Positions 1 to 5,156 of a DNA stretch of 6,342 bases are shown one piece after another; position 1 is the stretch's first letter, and each line of letters opens with the position of its first letter. The DNA is from Phycisphaerae bacterium. GTDB taxonomy: Bacteria; Planctomycetota; Phycisphaerae; Sedimentisphaerales; Anaerohalosphaeraceae. Both the position numbers and the translations under genes were made by a program. Under the pieces are notes generated by a model. It ran no database searches, had not been told where the DNA came from, and worked only from the letters and a program-made list of their open reading frames with translations. The stretch covers positions 1-6,342 of the forward strand of contig JAIPFN010000050.1 of NCBI GenBank assembly GCA_021736615.1, in the 5' to 3' direction.

Positions 1-2
1 CA

Positions 3-1982
3 ATAGGGAAGAAAATATCACTCGCTATGGCGAAAATGCTCGCGCTGGTGATAGTATCTGCATTGCCGGCTAATCTGGCTATAATAAGCATTCAGGGGGA
101 TGTGTGTGATATTATGACAAAATCTTCGCCACTGATTATGGCGACACAGGCGATGAACAGTGAAAAGAGTAAGGCAAACCTTGAGCTGAATAATTACCTT
201 AAAGAAGACGACCCGGAAAAACTAGGCGACATCAAAAAACGCTATATAAAACTTATTGGCGACCATGATCTCTGCGAGCAAAAAATGTACGACGCTATCG
301 ACAACCTGCCCTATTATAATAAAACCGTGATGATGACGTGGCTAAAAAGTACTCAGGCAGTTATGTCGCAACATGGAAAAATTTCAGAGCAGGTGTTCGA
401 GACACACCATGAACTGCTGAGTATCTGCCATAAAAGAATGGCGATTATGGATGACCATGAAAAGTTTGCACTCAAACTGCTTAAGCTCCTTGCCGAATTG
501 CAGAACAAGTATACAGGAATCGACGAGATAAGTCGGCCTTTAATGCAATTAAATATGATCCATGCAAATCTGGTACTTACCAGCGAGGGGTATATCACTG
601 ACGCAAAGATGCGTACCCCAGAGAATAGATTAAAGTTCAGAAAAGAGTTTGCCATGCATGGCGGGGAATTTTTTGCGGAATTAAGAACTCTTAAACAGGC
701 CCCCTTGAATCAAAATGATATGCAGGTACTCGAAATAATTTTCCAGACGCACAACGATTTTGTGAATTCAGCAGTCGGACAAAAACAGCTCTTTGATCTA
801 TATGAAATGGAATTGGCTCTGCTTAAAAACCGAAAGAAGTTTATCGCCGATGTCAATGAACTGCACACGGTTGATCTCGAGATGGCGAAAAAACTGCTGG
901 AACTTGCAAGCATCAACCTCACCAATAACAGTTCAATCGCTTACAGCAAAGCCGGTAATATTTCAAAAGCACTTTTGGCGTTTTGCGTCCTTGCCTTGAT
1001 AATATCTGTCTGGGTGACGATGAATTTATCAAAACGTATAGCCCGGCCGGTCCTTGCCCTTGCAGAGGCCGCCGGTAAAATCGCCGCGGGCGATTTCAAC
1101 CAAAAGATCAATGTTTGCAACGGCGATGAGATCAGTGATCTTTGCCGGTCGTTTAATAAAATGAGCAAGAACCTGCGCAGCGAAGTTTCTGTTCGCAAAA
1201 AAGCAGAGCGTCATAGAGAGCAGTTACTTGAAATTCTTGAAGAAAAAAACCGTGAGCTGCAAAATGTTGTCTATGTAGCCTCGCACGATCTTCGTTCGCC
1301 GCTGGTTACGATAAACGGTTTTAGCGAAGAGCTTGGTGCTCTCTGCGGTGAGATCGAAAATATTCTCGAATCGGAAGATATTGACGAAGGAGTTAAAAAT
1401 AAGATCATCCCGCTGATCAAGGAAGGTATCCCCGAAGATTTGCGGTTTATCAACGCAGGCGCCGAAAAGATGCAGATGCTTGTCGGCGGACTTTTGCAGA
1501 TTTCCAGGGCAGGCACCGCAGAGGTAGAAATGACCTCGCTCGATATGAATGAAATGCTTAAAAATATCTGCCATGCGATGCAGTATGAACTTTCCAGCAA
1601 AAATATCTCTATCGACTTAAAGGATCTGCCGCCGTGCTTTGGCGATGCAGTTATGATCAACCAGGTATTCAGCAATTTACTGGACAATGCCGTCAAGTAT
1701 CGCAAGAATAACGGAGAAGATAAGATCGTAGTTTCCGGCTGGATCGAAAGCGGCAACAGTATCTATTGCGTCGAAGATAACGGCATTGGAATCTCAGAGA
1801 ATTGCCAGTCGAAAATATTCGAGGTCTTTCACCGTCTCGACCCGCAGGGACCGGTCAGCGGCGAAGGACTGGGACTTACCATAATAAGCAGGATACTCGA
1901 CAGACATCAGGGCAGGATATGGGTCGAATCCGAACCTGGCATTGGAAGCAAATTCTTCGTTTCGATCCCATCGGGTGCATAA
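3..1982 (+). CDS. Membrane-bound sensor histidine kinase (5' end outside window)
   Basis: Two-component sensor kinase that should autophosphorylate on His and pass the phosphate to a response regulator, which is not in the window. Residues are counted from the ATG at 27, but the frame stays open to the window edge and that ATG has no well-placed ribosome binding site, so the true start probably lies upstream. Membrane helix 1 is at about residues 4-22 and helix 2 at about 312-332. Between them lies a mostly helical extracytoplasmic sensor region of about 290 residues without a recognisable ligand motif; a four-helix or HBM-like bundle is a guess. A HAMP linker follows (about 333-388, with RP at 340-341), then a short charged coiled coil. 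The DHp H-box ASHDLRSPL has the phospho-acceptor His420. The catalytic domain shows the N-box (545-555, N550 and N554), the G1 box EDNGIGI (583-589), an F-box-like IFEVFHRL and the G2 box GEGLGL (612-617). All catalytic boxes look intact. The DHp hairpin is longer than usual. Confidence 0.93.
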   Translation: MGKKISLAMAKMLALVIVSALPANLAIISIQGDVCDIMTKSSPLIMATQAMNSEKSKANLELNNYLKEDDPEKLGDIKKRYIKLIGDHDLCEQKMYDAIDNLPYYNKTVMMTWLKSTQAVMSQHGKISEQVFETHHELLSICHKRMAIMDDHEKFALKLLKLLAELQNKYTGIDEISRPLMQLNMIHANLVLTSEGYITDAKMRTPENRLKFRKEFAMHGGEFFAELRTLKQAPLNQNDMQVLEIIFQTHNDFVNSAVGQKQLFDLYEMELALLKNRKKFIADVNELHTVDLEMAKKLLELASINLTNNSSIAYSKAGNISKALLAFCVLALIISVWVTMNLSKRIARPVLALAEAAGKIAAGDFNQKINVCNGDEISDLCRSFNKMSKNLRSEVSVRKKAERHREQLLEILEEKNRELQNVVYVASHDLRSPLVTINGFSEELGALCGEIENILESEDIDEGVKNKIIPLIKEGIPEDLRFINAGAEKMQMLVGGLLQISRAGTAEVEMTSLDMNEMLKNICHAMQYELSSKNISIDLKDLPPCFGDAVMINQVFSNLLDNAVKYRKNNGEDKIVVSGWIESGNSIYCVEDNGIGISENCQSKIFEVFHRLDPQGPVSGEGLGLTIISRILDRHQGRIWVESEPGIGSKFFVSIPSGA

Positions 1983-2030
1983 AGTCCATTGACGACTTTG
2001 AAAGAATATAAACGTACAGCCATTTTAATC

Positions 2031-2059
2031 TTGTAAATAAGCCCTCGCCATATTATCAT
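2031..2059 (+). promoter_or_regulatory. Weak sigma70-like promoter candidate for the reductase
   Basis: TTGTAA (2031-2036) and TATCAT (2054-2059) are separated by 17 bases and match the -35 and -10 consensus at 4/6 and 5/6. They lie about 50 bases before the reductase start in an AT-rich gap that follows the kinase stop. No hairpin terminator is visible after the kinase, so read-through transcription is equally possible. In DNA this AT-rich such matches arise easily by chance. Confidence 0.28.
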
Positions 2060-2112
2060 AACGCATACTAATATATCAACTAAACTAATCACTTTTTTGC
2101 AGAGAGTTTGCG

Positions 2113-3237
2113 ATGATTTACAAAGAATATGGTAAGACCGGTATTAAGGTTAGTGCTGTCGGTTTCGGCGGAATGCGTTTTGACGAGACAAAGTCCAACG
2201 AGGAAAACGCCGGGCTTTTGCTCTATGCCAGACAAAAGGGCATCAATTATTTTGACACGGCTCCGAAATACTGCTCCGACACGAGCGAGGATATTTTCGG
2301 CATTGCTATCGACCAGATGAGCGATGTGCGCGACGAGTTCTATGTCTCGACCAAAGGCATGCCCACAGAATTCGACACAGCCGACAAGGCAAGAGCCGCC
2401 GTCGAAAAATCTCTCAAGCGTATCAAGTCCGGCTATATTGATTTCTATCACGTCTGGTGCATTCGCAAGATGGATCAGTACGAACTCGCCATGAAAAAAG
2501 GCGGTCAGTACGAAGGTCTGATGAAATGCAAAGAGGAAGGGCTGATAAAAAACATCGTCGTTTCGACGCATCTTCCCGGCAATAAAATTGAAACGATTAT
2601 CAATGACGGTAATTTCGCGGGCGTGCTGATGGGCGTCAACATCCTGAACTTCCCCTACAGATGGCAAGGGGTCCAGGCCGCATACGAAGGAGGTTACGGT
2701 GTTGTCGCGATGAATCCGCTGTCGGGCGGGCTGATCCCGAAGTTCGAAAACGAACTTAGCTTTCTTGCCGCCGAAGGTGAAACCTCCGTCGAAGCGGCCA
2801 TAAGGTTTTGCGTAAGTTGCCGGCAGATAACAGTTTCGCTGATCGGGTTTACCACAAAAGAGCATATCGATACGGCTTGCAAGGTCGCAGACAACAGCAC
2901 ACCGTTTACGCAGGAAGATATCGAGCGGATCAAAGCGAATGTCTCGGGCAATATGGACGCACTTTGCACCGGCTGCGGGTATTGCATGAAGTGCTGCCCG
3001 AACAAAATTCCAATCGCCAACTATATGCAGTTTTATAATGACAAGGCAATGTTCGGAAAGAGCGAAGAAGAATTGATAAAGGAAACAAAGTTCCACCATG
3101 AGTGGGGTCTTCTCGTCGACCGCAAGGCCAGTGCCTCCGACTGCATACAATGCGGAGAATGCGAAACCGAGTGCACGCAGCACCTGCATATCATCGAGCG
3201 GCTTGCCGAGATCGCCGAGTGGGAAAGCAAGGTGTAA
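2113..3237 (+). CDS. Aldo/keto reductase with C-terminal 2x[4Fe-4S] ferredoxin-like region
   Basis: Predicted cytoplasmic oxidoreductase of the COG1453 type: an NAD(P)H-binding TIM barrel (about residues 1-270) fused to a ferredoxin-like tail. The N-terminus (YGKTGIKVSAVGFGGMRF) is typical of the superfamily. The tetrad residues Asp48 and Tyr53 (FDTAPKY) and Lys81 (STKG) are in place. In the usual D-[LFY]-Y-x-x-H pattern the His should be residue 115, but the sequence is DFYHVW, with Trp115 there and His113 two residues earlier. The tail holds two full cysteine sets, C285-C288-C291-C295 followed by Pro, and C344-C347-C350-C354, each CxxCxxCxxxC and each expected to bind one [4Fe-4S] cluster. 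This suggests electron exchange with ferredoxin, a flavoprotein or another redox partner; the substrate is unknown. The 374-residue length fits the family. The start is the ATG at 2113, with a modest AGAG ribosome binding site at about 2101-2106. There is no membrane segment or signal peptide. Confidence 0.92.
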   Translation: MIYKEYGKTGIKVSAVGFGGMRFDETKSNEENAGLLLYARQKGINYFDTAPKYCSDTSEDIFGIAIDQMSDVRDEFYVSTKGMPTEFDTADKARAAVEKSLKRIKSGYIDFYHVWCIRKMDQYELAMKKGGQYEGLMKCKEEGLIKNIVVSTHLPGNKIETIINDGNFAGVLMGVNILNFPYRWQGVQAAYEGGYGVVAMNPLSGGLIPKFENELSFLAAEGETSVEAAIRFCVSCRQITVSLIGFTTKEHIDTACKVADNSTPFTQEDIERIKANVSGNMDALCTGCGYCMKCCPNKIPIANYMQFYNDKAMFGKSEEELIKETKFHHEWGLLVDRKASASDCIQCGECETECTQHLHIIERLAEIAEWESKV

Positions 3238-3240
3238 ACA

Positions 3241-3284
3241 GCAATTAGCAATTAGCGATCAGCGATTAGCGATTAGCGATTAGC
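3241..3284 (+). repeat. Six-unit heptamer tandem repeat (GCRATYA)
   Basis: Six contiguous 7-base units begin three bases after the reductase stop codon: GCAATTA twice, GCGATCA once and GCGATTA three times, followed by a partial GC. The consensus is GCRATYA. The period of 7 is not a multiple of 3 and the array lies outside genes. Its function is unknown. From memory, similar short ATTAGCG-type arrays are scattered between genes in many bacterial assemblies; whether this genome has more must be tested. Confidence 0.9.
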
Positions 3285-3326
3285 TTTAAATGTGGAAAAC
3301 AGACTGGGCGTTGTGGCTAATTGCTA
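3246..3326. repeat. 11-bp perfect inverted repeat between convergent genes
   Basis: TAGCAATTAGC at 3246-3256, inside the heptamer array, is exactly reverse-complemented by GCTAATTGCTA at 3316-3326, with 59 bases between. A shorter 10-base version also pairs from 3240-3249, because the array repeats itself. The element lies between the 3' ends of the reductase and the ACT-like gene, so a folded transcript could act as a transcript end or stabiliser for either gene. There is no T-tract, so it is not a classical intrinsic terminator. Confidence 0.6.
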
Positions 3327-3344
3327 TTGTTAGACTGGCGCACT

Positions 3345-3611
3345 CTACGGATGGTCGAAAACCATTTTCTGGGCTTCTACTCCCTCGATCTGGTTTAATT
3401 TTCCGATCATTTCGTCGTGCGTTTCCTCATCTCCGATCATTTCCAGCAGCAGCAAGCCGTTCGGTGAGCAAAATTTTTCGTCCGTATCGTGCAAGCCGAG
3501 CCTTGTCCTGATGCTGCAGCCGGTTTCCGTAAGTATGTGCTGGACCGGTTCAACGTGATGGACTCTGTCTGTAATATGGATTCCGACGATGACGTGTTTT
3601 TGCAATGACAT
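3345..3611 (-). CDS. Small ACT-like / TM1266-like putative regulatory protein, His-rich
   Basis: An 88-residue protein whose predicted order is strand-helix-strand-strand-helix-strand, the ACT/ferredoxin-like fold: VIVGIHITD (7-15), a helix about 16-30, SIRTRLGLHD (33-42), NGLLLLEMIG (51-60), a helix about 62-76 and VEAQKMVFD (78-86). The layout, the glycine before the last strand and the pattern GKLNQIEGV are like the TM1266 family, often named iron-only hydrogenase system regulator and related in fold to the NikR C-terminal domain. It has no DNA-binding domain, so any regulatory role would need ligand or partner binding. It contains eight histidines (6, 12, 18, 19, 25, 41, 65, 87) and two cysteines (32, 48), which could bind metal; this is inference. 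The start is well supported by a GGAG site five bases upstream. It lies downstream of the phosphofructokinase on the same strand but beyond that gene's terminator. No hydrogenase or maturation gene is visible nearby. Confidence 0.8.
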   Translation of the reverse strand: MSLQKHVIVGIHITDRVHHVEPVQHILTETGCSIRTRLGLHDTDEKFCSPNGLLLLEMIGDEETHDEMIGKLNQIEGVEAQKMVFDHP

Positions 3612-3616
3612 ATTTT

Positions 3617-3620
3617 CTCC
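3617..3620 (-). promoter_or_regulatory. Shine-Dalgarno site fixing the start of the ACT-like gene
   Basis: The minus strand reads CTGGAGAAAATATG. GGAG is placed five bases before the ATG at 3611. This is the clearest ribosome binding site in the window and supports the small gene as genuinely translated. Confidence 0.75.
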
Positions 3621-3665
3621 AGAAAATTATTTTATTAGCCATAAAACCTTTATATCGGTTGTATG

Positions 3666-3671
3666 ATTATA
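3666..3671 (-). promoter_or_regulatory. Exact TATAAT -10 box for the ACT-like gene
   Basis: The minus strand has GGGGTATAATCAT, an exact -10 consensus placed about 55 bases before the gene start and just downstream of the phosphofructokinase terminator. The -35 position (ATGGAA at a 17-base spacing, 3689-3694) is poor, matching 3/6. Together with the terminator it suggests that the small gene has its own transcript. A leader of about 48 bases would result. Confidence 0.42.
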
Positions 3672-3694
3672 CCCCATGAAATTTTGGATTCCAT

Positions 3695-3732
3695 AAAAAA
3701 GGCCCTTGAGACAAAAAATCTCGCGGGCCTTT
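3695..3732 (-). terminator. Intrinsic terminator of the phosphofructokinase gene
   Basis: On the minus strand the stem starts with AAAGGCCC (3732-3725), has a two-base internal mismatch, continues with GAGA paired to TCTC and closes on a seven-base loop rich in T. The other arm GGGCCTTT is followed by further T, giving six T in a row at 3700-3695. It begins 22 bases after the phosphofructokinase stop codon. It is a textbook rho-independent terminator; the plus-strand side has only three T, so it should act mainly on minus-strand transcripts. Confidence 0.92.
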
Positions 3733-3754
3733 AATGTTTGAGAGCTTAACGCCG

Positions 3755-4951
3755 TTACGCCTTCGGGTCGTTTATGAAGGTGTCGGTCTTCGGGAGTTTA
3801 CCGGCCAGCGGCATTGCGTAGTCCTTGTATGCCTGGGTAACGCCATTGCCTGCTTCATTGATAAATTCGTCAGGCAGGTCTTTTGTGAATTCGGCGACGT
3901 TTGCCAGGTCCGTCAGGAACAGGTCGATAGCGTAGTTTTCGCCTTCGCCGGTTCTCTTCATGGCAACCGAACCGTTGTCGTTGTCTTCGGAGTAAATTAC
4001 TGCCTGGCGGCCGCAGCGGCGTGCTTCTTCTACGTCTGTTTCAGACTGCAGTCCTGCGAAACTTCTCTGAAGGTATCCAAAAGTATCTGCGCGAACGCGT
4101 GAGATACCGGTACCTTTTTTGATCTTATCTGCCAAAAAGTCAGCCAGTGCTCCCGAGCCTGAAAGCTGAACATTTCCGTGCGAGTCGACTTCTGCTTCTT
4201 CGACGATCTTTTTTGCCCATACTACGTTGTCTACGTCACGGATTCCTTCGCTGACTGCGACAACGCATCGACCGAGGCGGTCATAAACTTCCTTGACCTG
4301 TGCGACCATGTCTTCGATCTTGATCGGACGTTCCGGCAGGTATACCAGGTGCGGCCCGTCGTCGTCTCTCTGCTGGCCGAGAGTGGTCGCAGCCGTCAGC
4401 CAACCGGCGTCACGACCCATGATAACGTCAATCTTAACACCGGGCAATGCACGGTTGTCCATGTCGTCGCCCTGGAGTGCGCAAGCTACGAACTTCGCGG
4501 CAGTACCATAACCGGGGCAGTGATCGGTCGTGCGGAGGTCGTTGTCGACGGTCTTTGGAATGTGGAAGGCCTTAAGGTCGATACCTACGTCGTCGGCCAT
4601 GTCGTTGGTGATCTTGCATGTGTTTGCCGAGTCATTTCCGCCGATGTAGAAGAAGTATTCAATGTCGTACTTCTTGAAGACCTTGAGAATCCTGCTGCAA
4701 TATTCGGCATTCGGTTTGTCACGGCTGGATCCGAGTGCCGCTGACGGCGAGGCCGCGATGGCGTCGAGTCTTTCCGGAGAGATGTCGGTAAGGTCGACAA
4801 AATCTTCCTTGACTATGCCGCTTACGGCGTGGACTGCACCATAGAGCTTGTCGATCTTGCTGTGCTTTTTAGCTTGTTCGATTACGCCTACCAATGAGGC
4901 ATTGATCACACCGGTCGGTCCGCCGGACTGACTGACTATTGCATTTGGCAT
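3755..4951 (-). CDS. pfp: 6-phosphofructokinase, pyrophosphate-dependent type
   Basis: Glycolytic phosphofructokinase converting fructose 6-phosphate to fructose 1,6-bisphosphate in the cytoplasm, most likely with pyrophosphate as phosphoryl donor, which makes the step reversible. The N-terminal loop SQSGGPTGVINAS (7-19) is the phosphate-binding motif. Two positions separate PPi from ATP enzymes. E. coli ATP-PFK has GGDGS, whereas here it is GGNDS (104-108), with Asp107 in place of the Gly. The Gly before TIDND is replaced by Lys133 in PKTVDND (132-138). Asp136 is the expected catalytic base. Other substrate-site motifs are MGRDAGWL (178-185), PERP (206-209), SEGIRD (234-239) and RVRADTFGYLQRS (285-297). 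The 398-residue length fits the roughly 400-residue PPi-type clade, and no regulatory extension is seen. The start is the ATG at 4951, which directly precedes the conserved loop and has an AAAGG-type ribosome binding site about nine bases upstream. The gene has its own promoter and terminator, so it appears monocistronic. Confidence 0.94.
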   Translation of the reverse strand: MPNAIVSQSGGPTGVINASLVGVIEQAKKHSKIDKLYGAVHAVSGIVKEDFVDLTDISPERLDAIAASPSAALGSSRDKPNAEYCSRILKVFKKYDIEYFFYIGGNDSANTCKITNDMADDVGIDLKAFHIPKTVDNDLRTTDHCPGYGTAAKFVACALQGDDMDNRALPGVKIDVIMGRDAGWLTAATTLGQQRDDDGPHLVYLPERPIKIEDMVAQVKEVYDRLGRCVVAVSEGIRDVDNVVWAKKIVEEAEVDSHGNVQLSGSGALADFLADKIKKGTGISRVRADTFGYLQRSFAGLQSETDVEEARRCGRQAVIYSEDNDNGSVAMKRTGEGENYAIDLFLTDLANVAEFTKDLPDEFINEAGNGVTQAYKDYAMPLAGKLPKTDTFINDPKA

Positions 4952-5000
4952 TTTGTACTACCTTTCTTTTTATTCTTAAGGGAAATTTAAACGAATGGCG

Positions 5001-5028
5001 ATTATAGCGATTTACGTCCAAATTTCAA
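5001..5028 (-). promoter_or_regulatory. Strong sigma70-like promoter of the phosphofructokinase gene
   Basis: On the minus strand TTGAAA (5028-5023, 5/6 match to the -35 box) and TATAAT (5006-5001, exact -10 box) are separated by 16 bases. Transcription should begin near 4994, giving a leader of about 43 bases before the ATG at 4951. No operator palindrome is evident around it. Position and quality make it the best promoter in the window and match a housekeeping, well-expressed gene. Confidence 0.75.
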
Positions 5029-5081
5029 CCGTAAAATCCCCCTTTTTAGTAGGGTGGGCCGCGGGCACGCTGTAAACCCCA

Positions 5082-5098
5082 TTCTGACGAAGTCAGAA
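5082..5098. repeat. Perfect 7-bp hairpin downstream of the AddA gene
   Basis: TTCTGAC (5082-5088) and GTCAGAA (5092-5098) pair exactly around the three-base loop GAA (TTC in the minus-strand transcript). It lies about 60 bases after the AddA stop codon and upstream of the phosphofructokinase promoter. On the minus strand the stem is followed by TGGGGTTTAC, not a T-run, so it is not a standard intrinsic terminator; an mRNA 3'-end stabilising stem or part of a dispersed repeat is possible. Confidence 0.6.
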
Positions 5099-5132
5099 AC
5101 GTTTTAAGCATTAGAATTTGTATATTGGTGCT

Positions 5133-5153
5133 TGTTTAGTATTTAGAATTTAG
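5133..5153. repeat. AT-rich three-unit heptamer repeat at the AddA 3' end
   Basis: Three 7-base units TGTTTAG, TATTTAG and AATTTAG lie side by side, and a fourth degenerate one (TGCTTAA, 5154-5160) runs into the AddA stop codon. The core is NNTTTAG. It shares the 7-base period and 3'-end location of the array at 3241, though the sequence differs. An imperfect inverted match to AAGCATTAGAATT at about 5106-5118 is also visible. Confidence 0.6.
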
Positions 5154-5156
5154 TGC

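Noticed and set aside
1271..1756. Minus-strand frame of 161 codons inside the histidine kinase
   Set aside because: It overlaps the conserved kinase core; low-complexity Ser/Leu/Ile-rich translation typical of an antisense shadow.
2064..2092. ACTAAT-like direct repeats upstream of the reductase as an operator
   Set aside because: Three irregularly spaced ACTAA matches in very AT-rich DNA are within chance expectation, with no symmetry or constant spacing.
2089..3189. Long minus-strand open frame (366 codons) opposite the reductase
   Set aside because: It lies wholly across a gene with clear family motifs, its translation resembles no family I know, and it results from codon bias of the true frame.
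3098..3283. Plus-strand frame ending in a repeated LAISDQR-like peptide
   Set aside because: The repeated peptide is only the translation of the heptamer array at 3241-3284, and the rest overlaps the reductase in another frame.
3238..3344. CRISPR-like array
   Set aside because: The repeats are 7 bases and directly adjacent, with no spacers; this is a simple tandem repeat.
4178..4744. Plus-strand open frame (188 codons) opposite the phosphofructokinase; likewise 3734-4102
   Set aside because: Antisense shadows of a strongly conserved gene, lacking ribosome binding sites and recognisable motifs.
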